Positions 12,505-23,493 of a stretch of DNA of 64,000 bases are shown in pieces. This stretch comes from Gordius sp. MW1 (lineage: Eukaryota > Nematomorpha > Gordioida > Gordea > Gordiidae). A program made the position numbers and the translations under genes. Where the stretch lies: positions 22,539,901-22,603,900 of the forward strand of contig OZ038527.1 of assembly GCA_964036665.1 (NCBI GenBank), given 5' to 3'. A model generated the notes under the pieces. That model worked only from the letters and a program-made list of their open reading frames with translations. It ran no database searches and had not been told where the DNA came from. Every line of letters starts with the position of its first letter. The first letter of the stretch is position 1.

Positions 12505-13350
12505 AAAATTAAAACTTGAATTTTAACTTAAATGATATAGGGGTAGACTAAAATTAATGTGAGGTTAAAAAAAATAAATACTAATATGATTGCAAAATTG
12601 CTCATATATTTTTATTTTTTACTGATAACTTATGCTAAATATAAAAAATTTATGCAGAATGAAAGTTGTTTTAAAAAATTTTGCTTCCTAGTTGTGACCA
12701 TTTTTAATTTTAATTAAAATTAAATTATTATTTGGTTACTTGCCCACCGCGTAGATAAAAGTTCAAAATTTAAGTTGATTTTTAATCCAATATTATTTAT
12801 TTACCATATAATCTTTATAAATTTGCAATTTGATAAAAAACAAACATCATAATATGTTCTTGTGATAATTGATTATACCGCCATCTATAAATATTTTTTG
12901 TGGAAATGTAATTTTTTGAATGCTCCCAAACTTTTTATGATTAAATATGATAATGGATAAAGGAGCGCATATTGAGAAATTGGTGATTTTATATAAAGGG
13001 TAAATATGTTTTTAAGATTTTTCACTAATTTGACCACAAAAAATTAACCGTAAAAGTTTGAGGGTTTGGTTAAATCATTTCGATAGAGAATTTTTTAGGA
13101 ACAAAATGCACCAAAATTTGAGTGAATAACACAATTACTTTTAAAAATATGACAAAAGTAAAATCTATAAAACGCTCCCGAACGTGATTTTGGCCCTTTA
13201 AAACGTCCATAACTTAGAAAGTATTGGCCCAATGGCTAAAATTTTCAGAAATTACTCTAATAAATGAGGCCTACACCCTTGCCAAAAATTATCCTGATCT
13301 AAGATGGTCAGTCAAAAATCGTCTTTTTTTGACGAATCGACATGGAATGA
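12505..13350 (+). repeat. single arm and centre of a foldback element (complete at 42187-43690)
   Basis: This arm matches 43090-43690 directly and 42190-42780 in inverted orientation. In copy 1 the left arm is missing: the duplication starts in the centre of the foldback. Confidence 0.7.
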
Positions 13351-13774
13351 TGACCCATATATAACATTCCTTTATTACAAATTAATAAACTTTATTGTAC
13401 AATTAAGTTTGGGTCTATAAAAGTACCCTTAATGTAAAACCTAAATTTTGAAGTGATTTCAGGGCCTTATTTGCATCCAAATGTTAAAAAAATGATCATC
13501 GGGTCTTTCAACCAAAATTAACACAAAAGTAATAGCTAAATTTATTTTAATACTAAGATTTAGGAATAGATTTTTGCATCTTTAAATTTTAATCAAATTT
13601 ACATCTAAATTTTATACTAAATTATTACAAGTTGACATTTAAAAGCACATATACAAATCATTCTAACCAGGTTCAAGCAACACTAAATTTAAATGTTTAT
13701 TTTAAATGACTGTTAACAGTTAACGATTACATAACTAAACACTTTAAATATAAAAAAAAGTTAAAATTAAAAAA

Positions 13775-14306
13775 TTATTTAGATTTGACTGCAGCATTTG
13801 AAGTCACTCTCTCAATAGGAATTAACTTTGCTGAATCCTTTTTTTCACCAGTTTCTCTAGGACACTCAATTGACAACATGCCTTGATTATTGAATGCAGA
13901 TTTAAGTTGATCCAAAACACAACCCTGTGGCAACAGGTAAGTACGAGTAAACTCTCTCTTGATAAATCCATGTTGATCTTGTTTCTCTTCATGCTTTCCA
14001 CTGATAATAAGTCTAAATAAATGTATAAAAACAATATTTAGAAAATACAATCTACTTGTTGTCAAGCAATTTAACACGCAGGTCTTCAGGCTTGAAATGA
14101 TGGCAATCCAAGTTGACTTGAAATTTGTTTGGATCAATTTTCATCTCTGAAAGGCCTCTATCAGCTCTAGACATTATGCCAGCATCGCCTTGAGCCAGAT
14201 TATCTAGGTCAGATCCAAATAATTGTCCAAATACACGGGATGGTGTATCCGCCCAAGGATCCCAACTAAGCATGCGAGGATAGGATGGAATAGGAATGAT
14301 GTTCAT
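13775..14306 (-). CDS. small heat-shock protein (alpha-crystallin family), intact, two exons
   Basis: Two exons, 14306-14056 and 14012-13775, are joined across a 43-nt GT-AG intron (14055-14013). They give 162 residues plus stop. The N-terminal region (1 to about 55) has MNIIPIPSYP and RVFGQLFG. The alpha-crystallin domain (about 56-135) has [17 protein letters not shown], then [27 protein letters not shown] and GMLSIECPR. The C-terminal tail holds an I-x-I motif (IPI) used for oligomer assembly. The family binds unfolding proteins in the cytosol without ATP. The start at 14306 is preferred over the in-frame ATG at 14348, because the TATA box at 14355-14370 would place transcription start between them. 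AATAAA lies about 75 bp beyond the stop (13696-13701). A duplicate at 45312-45841 is broken. Confidence 0.9.
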
Positions 14307-14354
14307 GGTAAGATTTGTTGGGAACAATAGATTGACAATAGAATTCAATTGACG

Positions 14355-14429
14355 TTATATATATATATAAAAATTTAGAGTTCAAAGAAAATTCTAGAAA
14401 AATCGGGAATTTTTTTGAAAATTCTAGTA
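14355..14429 (-). promoter_or_regulatory. TATA box and nine-unit heat-shock element of the sHSP gene
   Basis: TATATATATATAA at 14355-14370 lies about 50 bp upstream of the start codon. Beyond it, units of GAA/TTC repeat every 5 bp: GAA 14387, TTC 14392, GAA 14397, aTC 14402, GAA 14407, TTt 14412, GAA 14417, TTC 14422, GtA 14427. Six of nine units are perfect and the phase never slips. Alternating nGAAn/nTTCn pentamers bind trimers of heat-shock factor, so strong heat induction is expected. The array is conserved upstream of the second copy. Confidence 0.88.
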
Positions 14430-15064
14430 CATGGATGTAAAGATACAAGCATATGATTACAAATTAAATGAATTCGTGTAATAAATTTTGACCTAAATCT
14501 TGATATATAATACACTTTAGTTAATGTTTCAAACATATGTACAATATATACACTTCTTAATCCTGAATATATACAGTAATAGTTCAAATACGTTAATAAT
14601 ATTAACTCTAATATAACAAATATCTAATCTAACAATAATCTAATAAAATCAATTATGAAGTAGGTGATTGGATTTTATATAAATAATAAGATTAAAAATA
14701 TAGAATTGATGGTGAGTCAAATAAAATTTGCTAAATGTTATAACTTAACTGATTATGGAATAGGAATATATTTAAAATAAAGTAGTTTATGAATAAAAGT
14801 GTAATTTATGCCGAGACTCAATGAAATACAATGAGTACGCATAAACGCAATGATATAGAAAATATTAAATAAATAGTAAATAAACAACATCTATGTGATA
14901 TATATATCTTTATAATTCTATATGAGATAGTAATTACAATTATAAAGTTAGCACGAAATATAGGAATGACAATATGTGTATAAATTATAGTAGAAAAGCA
15001 ATAATATATATTAAGAGGCTATAATTATACAGCAAAAAAGTACAGCATATCATAATAAAAAAAT

Positions 15065-15213
15065 AGCATGTGCGTAGCCAGCATTGTAAGAAGGGGGCAA
15101 TGATTTAGGGAGGGGTAGTATACTCGTTTTTAAATTTTGGCCCTAATTTTAATAAATTTCAACAGATTTAAAGGGGGGAAGCCGCCCTTGCCCCCCCTTG
15201 GCTACGCCCATGA
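15065..15213. mobile_element. CATGGGCGTAGCC-type MITE, older than the duplication
   Basis: Ends CATGTGCGTAGCCAGC and TTGGCTACGCCCATG enclose G- and C-rich tracts. It is present at the matching position in the other copy (about 46602-46753), so it inserted before the duplication. Flanks AAAAATAG and AACAATAA agree at 6 of 8 positions. Confidence 0.65.
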
Positions 15214-15689
15214 ACAATAAACTTAATATATGTATAAATTAAGGTCGATAAAAGTTGAAATAGGAACATAAGAGTTTTGAGGTTTTAATAATTTGCACAT
15301 ACATAATTAAATTACAAATATTTCACGTTCAATAAATAAAAGATTCCATTATAGCGTTAGACCCCGTAAAATGTTTTAAATTTTTTGAAATTGAGCCAAA
15401 AGCTAAATTATCTGCTTTAAATCGGATATATTAATTTTTATAAATTTGAACCAATGGTAAAATTAGATAAAGAGGGTCTTTATAATAATTTGTTACAGCC
15501 CCAATTATAAAAATTATATTATACATATTAGATTTAAGTTACTGTTTGCTACTTAACAATACGTTGATATTTATCACTAGGTTTTTTTATAGTGTTATTA
15601 AACCAGCTTTTCGCTGTATAGCAAAGAGTCAAAGGCTTCTCACTTCTATATTTCACAAGTATTTAAAATGCGTATTAACGATCGCTATG

Positions 15690-16384
15690 TAAGATGCTTA
15701 TGATACTTGGAGAAGTTTTTTCTCTTCCTTGTTTTTCAGACAAGCCTTTCACGATTTTGCTATACTCGAGGCGATCTTTCCCAACGTGGGCGTTGAAATC
15801 CGCCCCAGTAATTAGCTTTTATTCCTGTCCTATTTATTGTATTTCTTTCTCCAATAGATCGTAGAACATGTCTTTCTTTTCTTCCATAAACCCACTTTGA
15901 AGAGCATAAGCACACATAAGAGTTAGGAGGCCCCCTTACCTGTCTAAACAACGCATGACTTCCACCACCTTGTCCCTGAACAATTCGCGTAGAACGATAC
16001 CAACCCCGTTACGATTTGGTGACCCACTATGGAATAGTTTGCATCCTTCTCCTAACCCCCATGCTTTAGTTCCATTCCACCTAGTCTAGGAAGGCAATCT
16101 GTACCTTTCTTTTTTAGCATTTGAGGGATTTTGATGCTATTCCCGTTAAGGTACCCTCATTCCAGCATGTTATTTACCTTCGCTCTGACTCAGGCAGGAA
16201 ACCTAGTCTATTTTTCACATTGCACGAGCGGGAGATGCAGTGAGCGTCGTTTGTGGAGGAGCCCAGCTTTGTCATAAAGTTTTGTTTAAAACTATCATCA
16301 TTTTCGAGTTGGCTTTTACAGCCGGTTCTCGACCTGACGCCAACCTTCTACTTATTGCACACGTACTTGAGACCGGTGTTAAAT
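15690..16384 (-). pseudogene. RTE-like LINE relic, 5' leader and endonuclease fragment
   Basis: The minus strand starts with the family leader (AGCCGGTTCTCGACCTGACG seen on the plus strand at 16319) and runs into a heavily decayed endonuclease. It is truncated at about 15690. Recognisable pieces include SIGERNTINR and GIKANYWGGF (15951-15760), which align with the shadow frame of the intact copies. It is duplicated at 47275-48090. Confidence 0.75.
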
Positions 16385-16654
16385 AAGCAAAATTATGATT
16401 CCACTTTTTTATTTATTATTAATTTAATAATCATCTGTTATGATGGCTGCTTGTGACTAATTATAAAAAACTGATTATATTTAAACTAAAATTCTTCAGC
16501 TAATCCCTAACCTCTTACATATTTTAATTGGACTACAATGCTCTATTAAACTTTAGTTTTTTCCTATATCTTATATATAAAAATGAAACTATGTATGTAT
16601 GTTTGTGTGTTTGTTTGATTGTGTTTGTTTGTATCTATGCCACCACCAAATTTG

Positions 16655-17765
16655 AAAAACTATCAGACCGATTTGGCTCAAAATTTCACAGTTTATTCCC
16701 CATACTCTGGAGCATGTTTTAAGATTTGTTTGAGCCAAATCGGTCCAGTAGTTTTTGAGGGGTCACGTTCTTTTGTTTTATACATTTTGGCACTTAATAA
16801 AAACGTCCCTCAAAAACTACTAGACCGATTTGGCTCAAAATTTCACAGTTTATTCCCTATACTTCGGAGCATGTTTTAAAATTTGTTTGAGCCAAATCGG
16901 TCCAGTAGTTTTCGAGGGGTCACGTTTTTTTGTTTTATACGTTGGTTTATACGTTTTGACACTTAATAAAGACGTCCCTCAAAAACTACTCGACCGATTT
17001 GGCTCAAAATTTCATACTTTATTCCCCATACTTCGGAGCATGTTTTAAGATTTGTTTGAGCCAAATCGGTCCAGTAGTTTTTGAGGGGTCACGTTTTTTT
17101 GTTTTATACGTTGGTTTATACGTTTTGACACTAAATAAAGACGTCCCTCAAAAACTACTGGTCCGATTTGGCTCAAAATTGCATACTTTATTCACTATAC
17201 TCCGGAGCATGTTTTAAAATTTGTTCAAGCCAAATCGGTCCAGTAGTTTTCGAGGGGTCACGTTTTTTTGTTTTATACGTTGGTTTATACGTTTTGACAC
17301 TTAATAAAGACGTCCCTCAAAAACTACTGGTCCGATTTGGCTCAAAATTGCATACTTTATTCACTATACTCCGGAGCATGTTTTAAAATTTGTTTAAGCC
17401 AAATCGGTCCAGTAGTTTTTGAGGGGTCACGTTTTTTTGTTTTATACGTTGGTTTATACGTTTTGACACTTAATAAAGACGTCCCTCAAAAACTACTCGA
17501 CCGATTTGGCTCGAAATTTCATACTTTATTCCCCATACTTCGGAGCATGTTTTAAAATTTGTTTGAGCCAAATCGGTCCAGTAGTTTTCGAGGGGTCACG
17601 TTTTTTTGTTTTATACGTTGGTTTATACGTTTTGACACTTAATAAAGACGTCCCTCAAAAACTACTGGACCGATTTCGCTTAAAATTTTATACTTTATTC
17701 CCTATACTCCGGAGTATGTTTTAAAATTTGTTCAAGCCAAATCGGTCCAGTAGTTTTTGAGGGGT
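16655..17765 (+). repeat. 169-bp tandem repeat inside the Helitron, about 6.5 units
   Basis: Units repeat with a period of 169 bp (phase marks at 16830, 16999, 17168, 17337, 17506). Each contains both orientations of the motif GACCGATTTGGCTC, so every unit has an internal palindromic relation. The 72-codon ORFs that recur here are a by-product of the repeat length and not genes. Confidence 0.9.
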
Positions 17766-17939
17766 TAATAAGTTTTAATATGCTCTTTACCAATTAATTA
17801 CATATATGCTTTTTATTCCATATGATAAAAGATGCTTTTCCGTGTAAATTATATTATTGGATAAACTTATTTGGGTTATATCTACACTGCGTTATGAATA
17901 TTTTGTTTTTAGTCAATTATTCATAAAGTGTAAGTCGGA

Positions 17940-18201
17940 GAAATTTTGTCTATTTTTACATTTTATGAAACTTACATAAACGATGAAAATAAATCCTTTA
18001 TGCGCCCGCCATAAGCCAAATCGGTCCAGTAGTTTTTGAGGGACGTCTTTATTAAGTGTCAAAACGTATAAACCAACGTATAAAACAAAAAAACGTGACC
18101 CCTCGAAAACTACTGGACCGATTTGGGGTGGAGAGGAGGGATGGCGGGCGCATAAAGGATTTATTTTCATCGTTTATGTAAGTTTTAAAAAATGTAAAAA
18201 G
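17940..18201. repeat. 60-bp inverted repeat inside the Helitron 3' part
   Basis: The segment around 17950-18012 (ending ATGCGCCCGCCA) recurs inverted at 18141-18201 (starting TGGCGGGCGCATAAAGG). Between them is a reversed half-unit of the 169-bp repeat. A diverged piece of the same module also lies at 47940-48009 in the other duplicate. Confidence 0.8.
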
Positions 18202-18301
18202 TAGAACATATAGATATTAATTGGTAGTTTTTTTCTTATTTAAATTTTTTATTTTTTTAATATTTTTAATAGGGCAAAACAACGTTTGCCGGGTCAGCTA
18301 G

Positions 18302-19162
18302 TCCTTTATATTTTTTAATGTGGCTAGAGAAAATAAAAACGAATTATTCTTTTCCATATTTATTTGACAAACTCCCTTATATCGAAACAATTCATGGCAA
18401 TTTACTTTGGCCCAAGGCTCAACCCGGTTGTGCTTAGCGGCCAACTTATTACATTAATGCCCCTTTGGAATTATAAACCATGAATTCTTGGTGGACGGCG
18501 TTATCCTATACCCTCTACCCCCTTAAAAATATTGATTCAGAATAGTACCATACAATCTATAGAAATCATGCTGCTTTTTAATATGTAATTATAAAACAAA
18601 GTTAATTATTGACAATCATATTTTAAAAATATAGACATCATTTGATATGGAAATTTTCAACTTGGCTGGGGTAAGACGCTAACTATCCCTAGTTTTTATA
18701 TGTGTTTTGATCATGGCGTAGCCAAGCTTGTTTTAAGAATTCACCTGATTTATGCAACAAAATGCACCTTTTTTAAATCAAGCACCACTTTATTTCTGTA
18801 TACATTTTTTTATTATCGAGGAGACCAGGGATCTTTGCTATTATTTTTAAAACTAATCTTAATAAAAATTATAAATTGAACCCAGTGTGTTTTTTCCTAA
18901 GGTATAAATAACAAAAAAATTTATCGGAAAAAATAAAAGATACTATAGGCGAAAAAGGGTTCATTGTGACAGATAGTAGCCTTGCCACAATTGTGTATAT
19001 TTTTATTTGATATTTTCAACTAATTTTGATTTTATCTTTTAGAGGGGAATTTAATTCTTAATTACCCTGCTTTCAATAATTGATTTTAGAATATTGTTCT
19101 GTTATAATAAAATCCATACAAGACTTAATAATTACGATATTGCTACTCAAAGCTGCTATACC
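18302..19162. other. duplicated AT-rich sequence with the stump of a MITE
   Basis: No gene is seen. At 18713-18726 CATGGCGTAGCCAA is the left end of the MITE that is complete at 48672-48819. The rest was deleted in this copy. Confidence 0.6.
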
Positions 19163-19611
19163 TATAGACTACATAGACTGCTCATCACGGTATAAAATGT
19201 GTGTGTTTTTTTCCGCCATTTTGATGAACAATACCGTCCTATATCACATAATGGCGTTTTGCGCTCTGCCGCAGGAGAGGTAAAGAAAAAAGGTTTTGAT
19301 TCCATAAATAAGTAAGATATTACTAAATATATGATATTTTTAAAAAATTTTAATAACATTACAGTTTTTACATTTTTAATTTTTATGAAATGTGTCAATA
19401 ATAAATTTTTTAAAAATATCATATCTTAAGTAATATCTTACTTATTTATGGAATCAAAACCTTTTTTCTTTACCTCCCCTGTTCGAAAAAAACGGCAGAG
19501 CGCAAAACGCCATTTGTGATATAGGACGGTATTGTTCATCGAAATGGCGGCAAATTTCACACACAATTTGCCATATGGAATATATGACATGAGCAGTCTA
19601 TGTAGTCTATG
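19163..19611. mobile_element. long-TIR MITE (449 bp) with GCTATACC target duplication
   Basis: Flanking 8-bp repeats GCTATACC lie at 19155-19162 and 19612-19619. Ends TATAGACTACATAGACTGC and its inverse lead into inverted arms of about 180 bp. The other duplicate (near 49290) has the empty site, GCTATACCATACCTAC. The 8-bp duplication suggests hAT-type mobilisation. Confidence 0.9.
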
Positions 19612-19619
19612 GCTATACC

Positions 19620-20809
19620 ATACCTACTTTGTTTTAGTATATGAAAGACATAATTGTTAGAAAATATGGTTGTAATAATAAAAAAAAATTTTCAACTATT
19701 TATATTATTTTTTAAAATAATAATGTATTACTTTATAAAATCTCGTACTTTTAATGTAATTACATTAAAAATTTTTAATGTAATTACATTAAAATTATAA
19801 CATTTGAAAATGGGAAGAACATGTTAATAGTTAGAGCGATGATAAAGTTAGTGAAGAAATTACACCTCGAATAGGGCTCGATGATTGGTATTCCGCACGA
19901 ATTCAATAAAAATGATTCATGATCATCACCTAACTTTTTGAAAACATAGGATATCAAATTAATGTTCATTAATGCTTGATACAAATTTATTCTTGTTGTT
20001 AAAAATTTAAAAACTTTGAACTGGAAATGTAAGAGATTTAAGCCTTAATTATTTAAGGCTTATATGCAATCAATTCTTAATGATGGCTGTTGTAGTAAAC
20101 CTGGTATTGATGTGTCTGTAGTTTTAAATTTTTATGGGCCATAATCACATATGTAAAATTTTAAAAATGTCAATTTCAATTTTAAAATGAATGATTCTAA
20201 TGACTAAATTGAGAAGGTGGCAAGCCACGCATATTAATGTTGTATGACATAAAAGTTGAGAAAAAATTGTTTATAAGGAATATGGATAATGAAATTAGCT
20301 TCTACCAAATACATATTTAAAATTTGATTTTATAATAAGCTATAAATAATAAAATCTATGCTATAGTTCGATTGACGAATAAAAATATATACAAAGCACG
20401 AACAAATTTTTTAGTGTCCAGTTTATAATTTTATATAAAACAATCCTTAACGCAATACATTTAGGCTTTAAAAAATAAATTGTATTAAAAAGTAGTTGAT
20501 AACTACTTCTTTTTAAAATAATTATTTATATTCTTAGGTCATACTTTTTCTCTGCTGTTGCCCGTTAACAATAACAGTATTAACGCCTGCCTATGTTTAG
20601 CCTTATATTAAAACGCTCGGCATTGAAACAAATAAATAAAGAAGGGAGTTAAGTTAGTTAATCTAGCATCTGCATACATGGCTGCTATATTATCGAATTT
20701 TTAGGCTAAGCATATATAACATAAAAAAGCAAATATCAAGTAGCTTATTTTAAAATTATAATTTGAAGGTTGCAATGGGCAATGGTAAGAGTGGGATGTA
20801 CTAGCTTTT
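19620..20809. other. duplicated AT-rich stretch, no gene recognised
   Basis: It is shared with 49290-50430. A conserved plus-strand open segment follows an AG at about 19834 (SDDKVSEEITPRIGL in both copies). A minus-strand ORF of 66 codons overlaps it (19784-19984). Neither has a recognisable family, and conservation may simply reflect recent duplication. Confidence 0.4.
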
Positions 20810-22333
20810 AATTGCTATGCAATTTATGGGCTCGTTTTTTGATGTCCGTCCGTTGTCCGTCCGTTACCCTCCATGTTATTGGCGCCAGCTTTATGACCTG
20901 GAGATCTTGAGTTAGGAGAGGACGAATTTTTTTTTTATTTTTTTTAAATTAACTTAATATTTTGTTCTTGTTAATAAGATCGATAATATAAATTTTTGAC
21001 CGTCCGCTGGTTACTGACCAATGAAATTTTTTTTTATTTTTTCGTCTTTGAATTGGGTATATTAGGTTAACATTGATAAATACCCTATGCCCTTTCCTAC
21101 AAGGGCCTACGCCTCTACTAATATGGGTCCCTATGCCCCTACAAAAGCCTATGCCTTTACTAATGTGGGTCCCTGTGCCCCTACAAAAGCCTATGCCTTT
21201 ACTAATGTGGGTTCGAATCTCATCTCTCTCTCGTTATCGACATGTGTTACTTTTATTACTTAATTTAAGTAAATAAATTGCTTGAGTATAAAGTATATAA
21301 TTACTGTAAAACGCAACTTGAAAGCAAAACAATTGTTGTTTAATCGGATTTTGCCTAAAATATAATTTATAAAAATCTTGCTCTAGTAGATAATTAGTTT
21401 TATAAACTAAAATAAATATAATTTCGTAGTAATTTCTTGGCCAATTTTAATTAAATAATGAATCCTTTCCATGCTTTTAGAAGTATCTCACACCTAGCCC
21501 CAAATTTTTATTTTTATAAAGGAAAACGGTACTAGCACAACTTTATTATTTCATTATCTGTATAAATAACATAAAAACTTCTACTATTTTAATACCAGCA
21601 TGGTGTGACGGGTTATAGCGCACGGCTTGTAAACAGATGCATTTACTGATGTGTGTTCGTATCCCTGCGAGGGCAAAATTTTTATTTTTTTTTTAAATTA
21701 AATTAATATTTTGTTCTTGTTAATAACATTGATAATATGACTTTTTGACCGTCCGCATGCTACTGACCAATGAAAAAAATGACCATTGGCCAAAGTATAA
21801 ATAGAAATTTTTTTTTCGTTTTTGAATTGGTTAACATTGATAATTACCCTATGCCCTCCACTACCAGGGCCTATGCCTCTACTGATATGGGTCCCTGTGC
21901 CCCTACAAAAGCCTATGCCTTTACTAATGTGGGTTCGAATCCCGGAGAGAGCAAAGTTTTTATTTTTTTTTAAATTAAATTAATATTTTGTTCTTGTTAA
22001 TACCATTGATAATATGGCTTTTTAATCGTCCGCTGGCTACTGACCAATGGAAAAAATGACCATTGGCCAAATAAATCGAAATTTTTTTTTCGTTTTTGAA
22101 TTGGTTAACATTGATAATTACCCCATGGCCTCTCCTATAAGGGCCTATAACTAATTAACTAGTTATTTTGCATTTAATACCCCCCTATAGGCATTCTCGC
22201 CCCTTCACACCTTTCTCGCCCATAAATTGCATAGCAAATATGCTACGTTTATACGGAATATAGAAGAGTTCCTCCTTCCCTTCCCCCCTTCCCCTACTCC
22301 CATTCCCCTTCCCACGAGGGCCGAAGGCCCGAG
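20810..22333 (+). mobile_element. Helentron-like non-autonomous element, uninterrupted copy
   Basis: It has the same GCTATGCAATTTATGGGC start, the inverted subterminal copy at about 22218-22236, and the terminal GGGCCGAAGGCCC hairpin as the element at 5958-10501. The interior has modules with GGTTCGAATCCC (tRNA B-box-like). The other duplicate lacks it: AGCTTTATTCTTTAATG near 50432 is the empty site. Insertion at a T-rich site with no clear duplication fits Helentrons. Confidence 0.7.
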
Positions 22334-22762
22334 TTTTTTTCTTTAATGCTAGATTGCGTGCAATCTAAGTTGCATATTAAATGATTTGGCAAATTATGTT
22401 TATCTAAAGCAAACAAAACACGAATGAACTTAATTATATTCGTTTCTAAACTTTTAAACTATTAAAGTTATAATGTAATTATCAGAAAATCTTCATGTAT
22501 TTATTTTAAGTCTTACTGCTCAAGGCTATAATATGGCTATATAAAATTAAGCGATTAGTAAGTTTATAAAGAGAGACTCTAAAAGGGCAAAATGAAATTG
22601 GTTCATGTACTATGAAAATTCTGATTCCTCTTAATTCAGTTAGTAAATATATAAAACAAAAAACGATTTTAGTTATTAATTCGTATTGCCTCATTCCTCA
22701 AGAATTATAAGTCACAAATCACAAATATCAAGGAAACATGCATTGTTGTGTTTTTGAATCAG

Positions 22763-23493
22763 GATCATAGTGACAATAATTGGAATCAATCTAATGATAG
22801 CGTCGAAGGTGAGTTTATTTATTATAACTAAGCTATTATGTAGGATTAAATGTACGTATGAAAGTTAGACATTATCCTTTCAACATTTAATTTAAACCCT
22901 TAAAATTAACAACTATTTGCATCAATTAACTATTTAGCAAATGAACCTAAAATATAGTACATGGTGTTTTTTTTCCAAGCAATTTTAACCTAGTCTATAG
23001 CTAGCGAAGGTTGGATATAATTCAAATGTTTTGGGCCCTCAAATCCGCTTTGATTTGTCACGTGGAGCGGGATATGTTTAAATACGTGTTTAATAAAAGC
23101 GATCTTTTACGAGAGTATTATAGATAGGTTCAATATTATTTTAATCAAATAAATAAAAGAAATATCATATTTTATAAGTGGAAAAATTTGCACATCAAAT
23201 TTTATGGTAAAAACTTTGATGCGAATATACCAATGTGCACTCAGACACCCACTCCCCCCCCCCCCCTATTCTTATTTCGTTATTTATTATGTAGGGGGCA
23301 TTTCTTACTTGCGCGTTAGGTAAGGTTATCGCGTAATTTCTTATGTGTGTTACTGTGTTACTTTGTCTCGCTGACTTTACCATTTGGGAAGCAAGCGAAT
23401 TAGTGGATTCCTGAAAATATATTACGCGAAATTTATTAAACGCTTTTTCCTTTAGTGGTCTATGATTATATTTATGATTTAAATTCTGAATAA
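22763..23493 (+). other. candidate short-exon gene remnant (three exons), duplicated
   Basis: Three open segments between good splice sites are conserved in both duplicates. First, 22763-22808 (46 bp, GTGAGT donor) reads DHSDNNWNQSNDSVE. Second, 23295-23319 (25 bp, GTAAGG donor, long pyrimidine-rich acceptor) reads GAFLTCAL. Third, a terminal exon from 23456 after TTTTTCCTTTAG reads VVYDYIYDLNSE and stops at 23491-23493. The last two join in phase 1. The first needs an extra small exon to join, and none is certain. The partner is at 53948-54672. I do not recognise the protein. It may be a relative of the gene at 59374-63954 or a chance set. Confidence 0.35.

Larger units (their letters stand above)
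16569..18301 (+). mobile_element. Helitron (non-autonomous, 1733 bp) with confirmed empty site
   Basis: It starts TCTTATATATAAAAATG, ends CAGCTAG, and sits between host A (16568) and T (18302), as Helitrons do. Just before the end is a hairpin, GGCAAAACAACGTTTGCC (18274-18291). The duplicate block has the uninterrupted site CCTATATCCTTCATATTTT near 48266, giving both boundaries exactly. It encodes no helicase or Rep. The interior is dominated by 169-bp tandem repeats and a 60-bp inverted repeat. Confidence 0.95.

Noticed and set aside
16619..17724. Series of 72-codon ORFs with nearly the same sequence
   Set aside because: They are frames across the 169-bp Helitron repeats. The period is not a multiple of three and no family is recognisable.
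19784..19984. Minus-strand 66-codon ORF conserved in both duplicates (also 49422-49607)
   Set aside because: The whole region is equally conserved. No motif, start context or neighbours support a gene.
6290..22000. tRNA genes suggested by GGTTCGAATCCC
   Set aside because: The motif recurs in the Helentron-like repeat, but no acceptor stem or full cloverleaf could be folded by eye. Treated as tRNA-like modules.
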